Part shown: positions 21,484 to 32,890 of the stretch, in pieces
Layout: each line of letters starts with the position of its first letter
Numbering within the stretch: position 1 is the stretch's first letter
From: Mastigamoeba balamuthi
Lineage: Eukaryota; Evosea; Mastigamoebida; Mastigamoebidae
DNA length: 64,000 bases
NCBI GenBank assembly: GCA_902651635.1
Contig: CACRSC010000134.1
Span: 480,128-544,127 of the forward strand
Direction: 5' to 3'
Translations under genes and position numbers: made by a program
Notes under the pieces: model-generated
What the model was told of the DNA's origin: nothing
The model's database searches: none
What the model saw: the letters and a program-made list of their open reading frames with translations, nothing else

Positions 21484-24446
21484 TCATATCTCGTCCGTTG
21501 GAAACGCAAGAGAGAGGAGACGCTGAGCAAGTTCGCGGGCTTCCTGGCTGGTGTCAATGTTAGCGATGGAACTCAGCACGCGCTGAGTCGCCACCACGGC
21601 CTGCGGAGATTGCAGGAAGACCGCCTCCGCTCCTCGAGCCATCGCAACCCCGAGCAGCTTCAGTGCGGCGAGCCGCACTCGTGCGTCAGAGTCAGCGACG
21701 CAGTGCATTGCCACGTCGTGCGCATCCCTCTGCAGCGCATCGGGAGCCCTGTCCCCCAATCTGTACCCGAGCACGAACAGTGCCTGGAGAACGGTGGCCT
21801 TCCTCTGCGAGGACATCGCCACTCCCGTGACAACTGCCTTGCATGCTCGAGGGAACACGATGTCCGCGACGACGGGGACGAGCCTCTCCGGTGCTGTCTG
21901 TGCTGCGGTGGCAACAGACGCCGCGAGGCACGTGCGGAAGCTGCTCTCATCGCCGGCGCAGCACAGTTGCTCGACAACGGAGTTGCACAGCACGGCAGAC
22001 TCGGTGAGGTCATCGAGGGGCGCCGACGACTCGACTATGATCAGTTGGGCGACCGTCTCGACGCACGTTCTCTGCAGTGCTCGCAGTGACTCGCTCGCGC
22101 AACTCTTGCGCAGCGTCGAGACCAGCGAGTCTGCAAGCGGCCGTCCGATGCCGCTGTCTCGCATAACCTGCTGTGTCTCCTCTGGCGCGCGCGAGCACAC
22201 AGAGCACCCGACGGCGTACCACAGAGCCCGAAGGACGACCCCGCTCAGCGAATCGTCCACCACCTTATCGAGAACGGCAGACAGCACGCGGGACGCTGCC
22301 AAGCTGCCCAGACACTCCGCCGATACTCTTCGAACCTCGTCAAACTCGTACACGGCCGTTATCCTGCTGAGCAGTTCGCATAGTAGTCCGGCGTCTGCCG
22401 CGGTGTCGACAGCCGCTGGCGGGAGCAATTTGATGGCCAGGACGGCACTGAGGCGCTCGAAAAGGAGCACCTTGAGCGGCTCGGGGTCCTGCGCGTTGAG
22501 TATCTGCTCTGTGAGCTTGTCCTGCTCCGCCATGCGCTTCACAATGCCGGGCACCAGCTCCTCTGCAACGGGGAGCGTCAGAAGGGCAGTAGCGCGAGCG
22601 TACGCACGGGCAGCCTTCGCGGGCGTCCGGGAGAGGAACTCGCGCGCGATCGCGACGATCAGGTGGTCCGCCGGGTTTGCGAAGAGCTTCGAGAGGCACA
22701 CCTCGGCGACGACTCGCCACGACTCCTCCGTGAGGTCGGCGGTCCACTTCCTCGTGAGCTCCAGGACCACCTCGACGCTCTTTCCGTCCCTCTCGGTGGC
22801 TTTGCTCTGGCGACAGCACAGGTCCGCGGGTGTCGTCGGCATCGCGTCGTCCTCGGCAGGGCTGAGCGGGTCGCGTATCGAGTCGACCAGTGCAGACATC
22901 GCGCGGCTGAGGTCCCTCGCTGCATGATGCTGCATTACGTGGACAATGGACTCGGATGCAGCGGAGCGCTCTCTGTGGTCTCTGCTCGCCACCAGCGCCA
23001 CAAGGCGGGGCAGAATGTACTCGGGGTCAGCGTCGGCGAACAGTCGCGCCGCATGTGCCCTAACGGACAGCTCCGAGTCGCCCAGTCTTCGCAACAGATG
23101 GCCTGCCATGGCCCGCGAGAGGTCTGTGCCGGAGCCGTGCTCAGTGCGCGAAGACGCAACGTGCTCGAGGACAGCCAGCGCGTTCTGCCTGCGCTCCCGC
23201 GCGTCGGAGCTTAGCTCCTCGAACACCCGCGAGAGCAGCGCGAGATTCCTGCTGACTATCTCCGCCGCGAAGGCGGCGGCGGCGCAGGCGGCGTCGTCCC
23301 GGGCGTCCAGCAGGGAGAGCAGCATAGGGACGGCGGACGAGGCCGTCTCCGGCGTCAGAGGCGGCAGCAGCCACCGCATGAAGGAGACGGCAAGCGAGCG
23401 GACGGGCGAACCGGCAGAGCTGAGGTTCCTCGATGCGAACGAGAGGCACTGCGGGGCGGCCTCGCGCGCCTTGTCGCGGGACATACGGCCCAGCAAGAAC
23501 GCCAGCCGCACCGCTACGGGCATGGCGTCCTGCACGTCTCCTGCAGCCTCGAGCTCCTCAACGAGCTTCGCGGCGATCGCGCGAGTGTTCCATTTGGCGC
23601 GGGGGCTGCGCTCCTCGACGGCAAAAGGAGCTACTGCCGCCCACGCGGAGGTGCCCGTGAGCTTGGAGCACTCAGCGTAGGCGGCGGAGCACAGGGGCTG
23701 CCTGCCCTGGTGCCACGAAGCGGCCGTGGCGAGGGTAGTGCAGAGGGGGTCCGCAGGGACGTCCGCGCAGGCGGCGAGCGACACGAGGGCGTCGACCGCG
23801 GCGACCGCAAGCCTCGTCGGCAGTTTCTCCCCGTCCCTCTCCACGGTGCCTTCGGATGCTGTCTGGCTCAAACCCTCGGCAGCGCCAGACGCCAGCAGAT
23901 CGCCAACGAATTGCTGTGAGCGCATCGCGGTTTATTGTTCAACAAACGTTATTGTCAATTGATTTGAAATACGCAGGAAAACGGACTTACAGAAGGGCTT
24001 CCTATCGCGCTCGTAGCCTCCGCGGCGTGTCTGACCAGCGCGCAGGCGCCGAGGCGCACGCGCTTGTCCGTGGGAGGAGCGAGCAGCTGGCGGAGAGCGT
24101 CGGCAGCTGTGCGGCCCGCGCACTCGTGCACGCGCTGTGCCAACGCCAGTGAGCGGGCAGCGCCGGACGGCAGCCCCAGGGCCTTCTCCGAAGCCAGCGA
24201 GAGCACAGACGCGCATGTCTGCAGCGGCGACCGCGCGATGTGGGCCCGGAGTGAGCGCAGAGACTCGGACGACGGGCCTGCGAACGCGACGGGCGAACGC
24301 GCGAGTCAGCGACGGCCGCTACGGCTGCGGGGGGAGAACGGACTGGTGGGGTCGGCGTCCGGGCAGATGGGACAGTCCTCGGAGAGGAGGTAAGCCACGG
24401 CGGGGCCGAGAGCGAGGGCTGCCCTGCCGCCCTCGAGGAACTGCAT
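21484..24446 (-). CDS. HEAT/ARM-repeat protein, unassigned
   Basis: A 939-residue, nearly all-helical protein in three exons: 24446-24344, 24277-23991 and 23913-21484. The introns are 66 and 77 nt and all phases fit. The start MQFLEGGRAALALGPAVAYLL was chosen because it is the only ATG that splices in phase to the conserved-looking frame. It is Ala/Leu/Ser-rich with repeated pairs of helices such as AGHLLRRLGDSELSVRAHAARLF and, later, DARVRLAALKLLGVAMA, typical of HEAT repeats. No catalytic motif, signal peptide or membrane segment is seen. Scaffolds of this kind (kinase-assembly, proteasome, tubulin or nuclear-transport factors) cannot be told apart by eye. The final exon is unusually long for this locus. 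Confidence 0.7.
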
Positions 24447-24470
24447 TGGCGCTGGGCGTGGTCCTCTGAG

Positions 24471-24480
24471 AAAAATATCT
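24471..24480 (-). promoter_or_regulatory. AGATATTTTT element upstream of HEAT-repeat gene
   Basis: On the minus strand CCAAGATATTTTTCTC lies about 25 nt upstream of the chosen ATG, in the same relation as other AGATATTT elements in the window. Confidence 0.35.
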
Positions 24481-24716
24481 TGGTGACAGGAAAATCCTCC
24501 CAGCTGACCGATTTGTCCGGAATGTCTGGTTGACCCCCATTGGCATGTGCGTGTGCACAGGCTGCATTACAGGGAGTTGCAAGAGCTGGTTTTGATGGGC
24601 TGCGGTGGTGATTCACATTTGGGTGTCTTTTCGAGGAGTGACTCATCTTCCCCCTCCGCACGGCAGATCTCAGCAGGCGCGTTCAGCATCCACACAGCAC
24701 AGAGCAGGGCCCGACG

Positions 24717-25385
24717 ATGGACAAGCGCACACTGTGGCTGGCGCTGCACGTGGTCGTGGTGGTCACCGGCGCGCTGCACCTCCCCCTGGTCTCGCTCGCC
24801 GCGGGCCACAAGCTCTTCCTCGCTTCTGTCGGCAGCGCGCTCGCCGTCTACGCGCTCTGCGTCTGGTGGCGCGTGCAGGCCGAGCGCGGCACCGCCCCCC
24901 TCGACGCCCGCCGGGCCGCCGCCCTCGTGGCCGCCGACGACAACGCGCACTACGTGTTCTACTGCCTGCTGGCCCTCAACTGCTTCCCGCTCAGCGGCGC
25001 CGTGGTCCCGCTGCTGCTGTACAGCGTCAGGCACGTCAGCAGCGTCATCGCCGCCGACGCGTCGTCGCGGCTGCAGCCCTACGCCGCGCGCGTCATGCAG
25101 GCCGAGGCCTCGCTGCTGGCCGCGGGCTGCCTGACGGAGATCCTCAACGCCGCGAGCCTGCTGGTCCTGATGCCCGTCTTTGGCGGCATCAAGTGGGCCG
25201 TCGTCGCCTACGGCTACACGCAGTTCCTCCGCCTGCGCTACCTCTCGTCGCCGGCCACGCGCCTCGCCTGGGGCCGCGTCAACTCGGCGATCGACGGCTT
25301 CCTCGCGCGGTTCGCGCCGTCGGTGGTCCTCTCGTGGTACCGCGCGGCGGCCAACTACACGCACCGCTGTGCCACGCCGCAGTGA
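24717..25385 (+). CDS. TMEM33/Pom33-family ER membrane protein
   Basis: A 222-residue, intronless multi-pass membrane protein. In animals TMEM33 and in yeast Pom33 shape tubular ER and help nuclear pore assembly. Hydrophobic segments lie at about residues 6-24, 30-50, 80-110, 133-160 and 160-175. Family-like features are DDNAHYVFYCLLALNCFP (compare the conserved His-Tyr-hydrophobic stretch before the NxxP turn) and, later, a YGYTQFLRLRYLSSP segment that matches the family's YxRFLxLRYxSxRN end. The C-terminal amphipathic region (AIDGFLARFAP) also fits. The length is close to that of TMEM33 (about 250). It begins about 270 bp from the divergent HEAT-repeat gene, so the two share a short intergenic promoter region. 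Confidence 0.75.
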   Translation: MDKRTLWLALHVVVVVTGALHLPLVSLAAGHKLFLASVGSALAVYALCVWWRVQAERGTAPLDARRAAALVAADDNAHYVFYCLLALNCFPLSGAVVPLLLYSVRHVSSVIAADASSRLQPYAARVMQAEASLLAAGCLTEILNAASLLVLMPVFGGIKWAVVAYGYTQFLRLRYLSSPATRLAWGRVNSAIDGFLARFAPSVVLSWYRAAANYTHRCATPQ

Positions 25386-25484
25386 GGACACGGCACCCCC
25401 CCCCCCAACAACGGCTCGTTTGGTCGTAAGCGCTGCAAAGAGTACCGACCGTGCTGGGTGAGGGTCAGCGTGACTGGGCTGCCA

Positions 25485-25508
25485 AAGATTTTCTATCAAG
25501 ATTTTTCT
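25485..25508 (+). promoter_or_regulatory. Tandem AAGATTTTC/AAGATTTTTC element
   Basis: Two AAGATTTTC-type copies 13 nt apart lie about 170 nt upstream of the Fe-S oxidoreductase ATG. They are variants of the AAGATATTT element seen at other genes. Confidence 0.3.
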
Positions 25509-25674
25509 GCGGAGTAATTCCGATGGGCGTGACGTGGTTTCTCCGGTGCTGTTTCTTCACTTTCTTTAGTGTTCGCAACCGCTGTTAGCCAGCAGCGTAG
25601 CGGGTGGTCTGCCAGCAGAGTAGCAGGAGCAGTCGTTCAAGGGCAGAGTAGAGAGCCTGAGCACCGGCGGAGAG

Positions 25675-26883
25675 ATGTCGTCCCTCGAGGTGGAGGTCTG
25701 CGGCCTGAAGATGCGCAACCCGCTAATGGTCGCCGCCGGGCCGCCCGTCCGCGACGCCGACGCCATCGCCGCCTGCGCCCGCGGAGGCGCGGGCTGCGTC
25801 GTGGCCAAGACCATCTCGCGCGTGGCCGCCCGCGTGCCGCGCCCCTGCATGGCCCGCCCGACGCCGCAGCTCCGCGACTCGATGATCAACGTCGAGCTCT
25901 GGTCGGACATGTCGCCCGACGACTGGATCGCCCACGAGTACCCCAAGGCCCGCGCGGCGCTGCCCCCGGGCTGCCCGCTCGTCGCCAGCGTCGGGTACAA
26001 CGCGGCGGACATGCGCGAGATCGTGCCGCGCGTCGACGGGCTGGTGGACGCGTTCGAGTTCAGCTGCCACTACACGAGCCTCGCAGAGGTCCGCGAGCTG
26101 GCGTCCGCGCTGCGCTCGTGCACGCGCAAGCCCGTCTTCGCCAAGCTCTCGCCGCACGGGCACGACCTCGTGGCGCTGGCCCGCGAGCTGAGGTCCGCGG
26201 GCGTCAGCGGCTTCGTCGTCATGAACTCGCTGGGCCCGTGCCTGACGCTCGACGTCGAGGCCGAGCCCGAGCGGATGGCGATGCTGGGCGGCGCCAAGGG
26301 GGCCGGCTGGCTCAGCGGCCCCGCCGTGCACCCGATCGCCGTCTACTGGGTCTCGCAGCTCGCGCGCGAGTTCCCCGACGTGCCCGTCATCGGCGTCGGC
26401 GGCGTGACGACGTGGCGCGACGCCGCTGAGTTCATCGCCGCGGGCGCGTCTGCCGTGCAGGTCTGCACGGCGGCGATCTACAAGGGCCCCGGCGTGTTCG
26501 CGGAGATCGCTGCCGGGCTGGCCAAGTGGGTCGAGAGGCGCGGGGCCAAGAACATCGCGGAGCTCCGCGGCATCGCGCTGCCGCACCTGCCCAAGGAGCA
26601 CAACCTCGTGCCGCCCATGTCCCGCGTCGACCCGCAGACCTGCACGTACTGCGGGCTCTGCGCCAAGTCGTGCCCATACGAGGCGGTGAGTTGGCCTTCT
26701 CATATTTCCCTTCCCTTCTATGTATGCCGTATTGCTGGTTCTGACGGAGGGTGTGCTGTCTTGTAGATCACTGTGGACTCGAAGGGAAGGGCGTGGACGG
26801 TCAACAAGGACAAGTGCTACGGCTGCGGCCTGTGCACGACCCTCTGTCCCACTCGCTCGCTGTCGCTGACGTCTCGCCCCTGA
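25675..26883 (+). CDS. DHOD/PreA-type flavin oxidoreductase with two 4Fe-4S clusters
   Basis: A 375-residue protein in two exons (25675-26685, 26767-26883; 81-nt intron GTGAGT...TTGTAG). Residues 1-300 form an FMN-binding TIM barrel of the dihydroorotate dehydrogenase class: GLKMRNPLMVAAGP at the start, PVFAKLSPHG, FVVMNSLG, then VIGVGGVTTWRDAAEF and AGASAVQVCTA (phosphate site). The C-terminus is ferredoxin-like with CTYCGLCAKSCP and, after the intron, CYGCGLCTTLCP. This is the arrangement at the C-terminus of dihydropyrimidine dehydrogenase (DPYD) and of bacterial PreA, here without the N-terminal electron-transfer module. The region of the usual active-site Cys/Ser loop reads FEFSCHYTS and is shorter than in DPYD, so the substrate is uncertain. 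The intron between the two clusters shows it is a resident nuclear gene even if acquired by transfer. Confidence 0.82.
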
Positions 26884-27279
26884 TGCTCGGCTTTGACGTG
26901 GCCGGCGGGCAATGCCCTGCGGTGGCCCCGGGCCCCGCACGCCAGCTGCACACGTCCGCACATGGCTGTTAATATTCCGTCCCCCACCGTGCGGTGAAAA
27001 CACTGGCGGCAAAACAATAGCACTTTTTCGGCATGTGATGATCAAACTCTCCCAATGCCGGAGCCCGACTGTGCCCGCCTCCACCCGGCGCCGCGCGCGC
27101 CCACGGCTGACGTGGCGGTCGCGACGGGGCGCGGCAGGGCGCGGTACGTCACGGCGGTATGGAGGTGACGTGTCACGCTCATATCGGGAGCAGAGTCTTC
27201 CCCCCCTTTGCGCATAAATATTGCACAGCCTTATCGGCGGTGGCCCAAGGTCCTCTTGTGTGTGGCACGCCTTGCGGGT
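26884..27279. other. Intergenic; TATA-like ATAAATATT near 27214
   Basis: GCGCATAAATATTGCAC about 65 nt upstream of the next ATG is a plausible TATA-like element. The rest is GC-rich spacer without a recognised feature. Confidence 0.4.
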
Positions 27280-29903
27280 ATGGGAGAGAACGGGGGCCAG
27301 TCGTCGCCTCCGTCGCGGCCGGTGAGCGCGACGCTCGAGCGCCTGAGCAAGGAGTACGGTGCGCGCGTCGGGTCCGCCGTGCTGGGCATGCTCGCCGAGG
27401 AGACGGCGCCCACCTCGATAGCCGACCTGCTGCGCGAGTGGCCCCGACGCCCTGTCTACCACCCCAGCCCCGAGGACTGGCGCGACGAGGTAAGCTGCCC
27501 CCACCCTGTCGCCTCGTGCCGCGCGTGGCCGCGTGCTCGGGCGTGGCGTGCAAGAGAAAGCGGGTGGAGAGAGGGGGAGAGAGAGAGGAGAGAGACGGGG
27601 GGGCGATGTGGTGAATCTCAAAGCACGTCATTGCAGGTATTCTACTTCGCGCTGGTGGACAGGTTCTCTGACGGCAACGAGGAGCGACGCGAGGTCATGC
27701 CCGGGGACCTCTCGAGCCTCGAGGGGCGGGCAGAGCTCCGCCGCGTCCGCGACGCTGGGCGAATCATGTGGGACCTGTGGGCGCGATCTGGTGCCGAGCG
27801 TTTCCAGGTTCCCTTTCGTCTCAGCCCCGCATATTCGGGGCCCGCACCCTCCTCCGCTGCCACCCTCCCATGTGCCGGCGTCCACAGGGGGCGCGCAGGA
27901 TTCGACATTTACGAGCTCCCCCCGACACGAAGGGGGAATGTTGGGGTGGAAGAAAGAAGGAAAGCTGGCGCCCCATTAGTCTGTTCCCATGAATTTCTCA
28001 AGAATACGTTTGGCTATTAATGACGGTCAGCACGTCATTTCCCCGCAGTTTCTCACCCCTGTGCGGCCGGGCGGGAACCTACGGGAACCAGGGGGGGACG
28101 CTTCAGGGCGCGATCAGCAAGCTGGACTACCTGCTGGGCCTGGGCGTGACGACGCTCTGGCTCTCGCCGGTGCTCAAGCAGCGCGCCGAGGAGAACACGT
28201 ACCACGGCTACGCCGCGCAGAACTTCCTCGACGTCGACAAGCGCTTCGGCACGCGCGCGGACCTCTGCCTGCTCGTCGAGGAGGCCCACGCGCGCGGCAT
28301 GCGCGTCATCGTCGACGCGGTCGTCAACTTCACGGGCACCAACTGGTCGTACGGCCGCGGCGACAACGACCGCACGCCGCCGTACCGCCCGCACTGGGAG
28401 TCGCCCTACTGGCACACGCTGCCCGTCGACGGCCGCGGGCTGCTGGCGCCGCACGGAGCGCCGTGCGCGGGGCCCGACGACTACGTGTACCCGCACGAGC
28501 TGCGCGGGGACCAGTGCTACGTGCGCGCGGGGTCGGGGAACATGTACGCGGTGCCCGGCGTCTGGGACGACAACGCCGAGTTCAAGCGCTCGGACCACCA
28601 GGCGCTGCGCAAGCTCGACGTGCGCGAGTCGCTGCACACGCTCGTCGACATCTACCGGTACTGGATCGCGCTCGTCGACATCGACGGCCTCCGCGTCGAC
28701 TCGCTGGCGCACACGCAGCACGAGCGCGACACGTGCGCGGCGTTCTGCAACGACATACAGACCTTTGCCGAGTCGCTGGGCAAGCGCAGCTTCTTCATCG
28801 CCGCCAAGATCCCCGTCGTCGGCGCCGTCGACCCGCGCGGCACGCTGTCGATCCTCGCCGAGCGCGGGCTGACGGCCGCCGTGGACTTTGGCGAGCGGCT
28901 GCCGGTGCTGGCGCACATATCGCGCGGGCAGGCGCCGGCCTGCGTCTGGTTCGACGCACTGGGCGCCAGCGGCGGCAGCGAGTACGACTGGGACGACGCC
29001 GAGGCCTCGGGGTACCGCGGCGGGCGCTGGGGCGCGCACAACGTGACGATGATCGACGACCACGACCGCGTCGACACGGGCTTCGAGAAGGTGCGCTTCG
29101 CGGCCGACTCGTGCAACAACCACCAGGCCATCGTGGGCATCGCGCTGCAGCTCTTCACGCCGGGCGTGCCCGCCATCTACTACGGCACGGAGCAGGCGCT
29201 GGCCAGCGGCGTCGAGCCCGAGGCGCGGCGCTACCTCTGCGAGTACTGGGGCCACGCGGACTTCCTGCTGCGCGAGGCCATGTTCGGCCCCGAGTACCCG
29301 CGCGCGCACGGCCGCTCGGGCGTCCAGCGCCGCGACCACTTCCTGCACGGCTTTGGCCCGCACGGCACCTGCGGCCTGCACGCCTTTGACCACACGCACG
29401 CGCTCTACAGGCGCATCTCGCGCCTCACGACCGTTCGCCGCTATTTTGCCCCGCTGCGACGCGGGAGGCAGTACGTGCGCGCCGTCCGCGGCGGCCTGGG
29501 CACGTTCGACTCGCGCGCGCCGCCCGGCGAGGTCTTTGCGTGGTCGCGCGTCCTCGGGCCCGACGAGGAGGTCCTCGTCATCGCCAACCCGCACGGGCTC
29601 GAGCGCCGCGGCGGCCAGGTCCGCGTGGGCGGCGCCGAGCGCGCGGGGCTCTCGCCGTTCATGTGCATCTGCTACACGGCGGACCAGACGTCGCGCTACG
29701 TCCGCGGCGCGCTGCTCGAGGTCGAGGGCGACAACAACGACGCGTGGGTCAGCCTCTCGTGCGAGCTCGTCGCCCCCTCGGAGGTCCTCGTGCTCGCCAC
29801 CCGCGCCGCCGTCGAGCGTGCGCAGCGCGTCTTCCGCGAGGCGCACGGGGAGGAGCCAGAGTCCGACGCGGAGACCCCGTGGTCGTGGCCGCTGCGCTCG
29901 TGA
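27280..29903 (+). CDS. GH13 alpha-amylase-family protein with altered catalytic residues
   Basis: A 730-residue product from three exons (27280-27489, 27637-27807, 28092-29903), with introns of 147 and 284 nt in phase; the second join restores FQ|GGTLQGAISKLDYL. It has the (beta/alpha)8 signature order: VFYFALVDRFSDG, TTLWLSPVLK, region I MRVIVDAVVNF, region II IDGLRVDSL (nucleophile Asp present) and region IV TMIDDHDRVD (Asp present), followed by GVPAIYYGTEQ and a C-terminal beta domain. Region III, where the acid/base Glu should follow FF(I/L)xG, reads FFIAAKIP: Lys stands in for Glu. Region I has NF where NH is usual. Both changes predict loss of normal glycosidase activity, so this may be a pseudoenzyme or a binding/regulatory paralogue. 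There is no signal peptide, so it is probably cytosolic. Confidence 0.88.
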
Positions 29904-30199
29904 GGGGCGTCCCCCACCCCACCGCGCGCCCGCGCAAGTGCCGGGGTTTGTGTTTTCTCTCCGTCTCTCTTCGCACACGCCCACACTTCTTCACCCCCCT
30001 TCACACTCCCTTACTCAGCCTCCCTCCACTTGTTGGGAATGACACAAAACAAAACACACTTGACACCTCCAGAGAGGATTCACGTAAGAGGTTCCCGCTT
30101 TTTTCGAACCGGGGATGAGATATTTCGCGCTCCCAGGAATATCAGGATATTTTGCGGGCGAGATCTTTTTTTCCTTTGTGCGCGGAAAGGCGTCCTGAG
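29904..30199. promoter_or_regulatory. Intergenic with AGATATTTC element (30118-30126)
   Basis: AGATATTTCGCG at 30118 is followed by GGATATTTTGCG near 30145 and AGATCTTTTTTTCC near 30161. These are three related elements within 50 nt, ending about 25 nt before the RhoGAP ATG. Confidence 0.4.
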
Positions 30200-32810
30200 A
30201 TGGGGCTGTTCGGGATTCCGCTCGAGCAGCTGATGGAGAGTCAGCGCGCGCGGTTCCCCGACCTCCCGATCCCCATTTTTATCCACAACGCCGTCCAGTA
30301 CATCCTGCGCCACGGTTTGCAAAAAAAACCGGCCCCGCCGCCGCATGACGCGAGCTCACTCGGGGTCCCCTCCGCAGGGTTGCACGAGGAGGGCCTCTTC
30401 CGCATCAGCCCTGACAAATCCGAATTGGAATCGTGTGTCGAGCAGATGGAAGAAGGCGCGAGATCCGTCGAAACCCGACGACACCCTGGCGACGGAAAAC
30501 TATAGCTGAACTCTGCGCTCCCCCCGTTCCGCTGCCGGCAGTGGGCGTGACGAGGCTCGACATCGACATGGAGGGCCGGCGCCTGGACGTGAACGTCGTG
30601 TGCAGCCTGCTGAAGATGTTCTTCCGCAGGCTGGACCGCTGCCTCCTGACGCCCCAGCTCTACACTCAGTGGGTCGCGCTCGGCAGTGCGTCCGCCCTGC
30701 CGGCACGGCCCCCGCTTTGCGTGACCCCTCGCAAGACCAGGAGCTGTCGCAGGAGCAGGTGCCGGTGAGGATACGCGAGCTGCTGGGGATGATGCCGGCG
30801 GTGAACGTGGCGATACTCGAGAAGCTGATACTGCTGCTGCGGCAGGTGAGCCTCAACGAGGAGACCAACAAGATGTCCGTCAAGAACCTCGCGACGCTGT
30901 GGGGGCCCAACCTGCTCTGGCTCGGCGACAGCTGCGAGCGCACGTCTGTGCTCGTCCTCCAGGGCGTCATGGACGCCGTGCCCATCTTCCGGGTCGTCTC
31001 GGACCTCATCGTGCACTACGAGGAGGTCTTCGTCAAGCAGCTGACCGCGGACAGCGCCCCCCTGGCGTCGCTGCGCAGGATCAAGATCACCTCGCGCTTC
31101 CCCATCGCCTCGGTCTGCGCCTGCCCGTCGCCCGCCGCCGGGATGCCCGCGAGTAGCGTCTGGGCGCTGAACACAGACGGCGTCGTCGCCGTCGTCAACC
31201 CGCAGACCTGCGAGGTCATGAGCAGGTTCCCCACCGGCCAGCAGCGCACGCTCGCGCTCAAGGTCGTGGGGGCCGACGTCTGGAGCTCGTCGTACACAAC
31301 GCTGTCGGTCTGGGACTGGCGCGGGGGCGTGCGACGGGTTCCGGGCTTCTGCCTCGCCGTCGCCATCGTCGGTGACACAGTCTGGACGTCGAGCGACGGC
31401 ATGCTGCGCGTGTGGGACCCGCGGTCCGTGCGACTCATCCGCGAGATCCCCGAGTGCGGCAACATCGCCCTCGACATCAAGCGCAAGCGCGCGCACGTGT
31501 GGACCGGCGGCACGGACGGAGTTCTCCGGCTGTACTCTGCCGAGGTGACCGCACCGTTTCCCTGTCTCTGGCGGCGCCGCTGACGATGCCCCAACGTCCC
31601 CCCAATAGACGTACTGCTTGGTGTCGCAGGTGGCGGCACCACATAAGAAGATCTACGCGTTCAGCGCGCACGGAGAGCGAGTGTGGTCGGCCCACGAGGA
31701 CGGCACGATATGCGCGTGGAACTCGGAGACGCTCGTGATGGAGCGGAGAGTGTCGCTTGGCAGCTGCGTCTTCCAGGCGAAGAGGGTCGGCGACACGCTC
31801 TGGTGCGGCACGCGCAACGGAGACATCATCGTGGTCGACTTCCAGGCGCGCCTGCTCTCCGCTGCCCTCGCGCTCCCCCGGCTGCTGACGCTGGCCTTGC
31901 CAGACGGGAGACATCATGCAGACACTCATGCGATGCCACTCGGACGCCATATCGGCGCTCATTCCCTTCTGGAACGAGGCCGGCTACTGGAGCGTCATCT
32001 CCGGTTCCTGGGACTGCTGTGTCTGCACATGGTACGTGCGCCGGCTGGCTCCCGTTTGTAACGCGTGTCTGCGTGATCGTGCGTAGGTCTGTGAGAGAAG
32101 AAATGCTCGGGCTGAAGCCGCCCAAGCCCGACGGATCGCAAGTCGGCAGCCGATGTAGCTCGCCCGCGTCCTCGGAAGAAGAGCAGGGGGCGCACAACGT
32201 AGCGGAGTCCCTCGGGGCCCTGCTCGAGGAGAAGCTCAGAGGAAGCCTCCCGCCGACGGTCGTGTGCCCTGTCGGCACTGCCAAACGCCAGATACTTCCA
32301 CTGGACGAGGACGGAGCATCCATGTGCCCAGGCCCCTTGCCGCGCACTCGTCTCCCCCCATACTAACAGCCGCGATGCACAGGCGGGTCAGCCCCACTGT
32401 CGGCATCAGCGTTGTGCTCGAGGCCGCGACAAGAAGCACGAGCGACAACTCTACCGAGAAAGCAGCTCTCGCATGGTGCTGCTTGCCGCCCCACCCGCCC
32501 GCCCCGGCACCGCCCCCCTGACCGGATGCCATCGGGCAGGTTCAAGGAGAACGGCGTGTCAACATGCTCGGACCTCGCGGACCTGAACGACACGAAGATC
32601 GAGGAGATGCGAACAGTGTGCGGCGAGAAGGTCTACAAAGCGATCTTCCGAGTCATGCGCCAGCAGCGGCGGTGCGTTGGCGGGCCCCTTCCCGAGCGTG
32701 GGGCGTGCGCGGCTCACGCCAGGCGTGCAGACAAGCGAGGACAGTCTTCACGTAGCATTCAGTGCGCTAAGAGAGGAGATAGGTATACCCGCATTTTCCC
32801 CTGTGTATAA
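30200..32810 (+). CDS. RhoGAP-beta-propeller protein, multi-exon
   Basis: The N-terminal 250 residues are a RhoGAP domain: PIFIHNAVQYILRHGL, GLHEEGLFRISP (the Arg is the catalytic finger), VCSLLKMFFRRL, and VAILEKLILLLRQVSL then KMSVKNLATLWGPNLL. It is expected to stimulate GTP hydrolysis by Rho/Rac GTPases and so act on actin. From about 31060 the frame turns into a beta-propeller (SSVWALNTDGVVAVVNP, SLSVWDW-type blades, VWTSSDGMLRVWDP, RVWSAHEDGTICAWN, LWCGTRNGDIIVVD). Introns are short; joins near 30318-30380, 30450-30540, 30686-30735, 31545-31629 and 31850-31905 are approximate. The 3' end is uncertain: either near 32365 or through an exon containing STCSDLADLNDTKIEEM that stops at 32810. 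The RhoGAP-plus-WD order resembles amoebozoan and fungal signalling proteins. Confidence 0.82.
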
Positions 32811-32890
32811 CGCTGCCAGGTGTCAGACAGAGCGCGCAATACAAAGCGGAATAGCCAAAGCCACGAAGGGAAGGGCCCCCCCGCAGCCTG

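Noticed and set aside
25723-27621. 632-codon minus-strand ORF across the Fe-S oxidoreductase
   Set aside because: Antisense shadow in GC-rich DNA, crossing the intron and intergenic region without any family signal.
28053-29984. 643-codon minus-strand ORF across the GH13 gene
   Set aside because: Arg/Val/Ala-rich shadow of a GC-biased coding strand; no domain and no splice logic.
32236-32532. Minus-strand 98-codon ORF
   Set aside because: Antisense to the RhoGAP 3' region; no support beyond being open.
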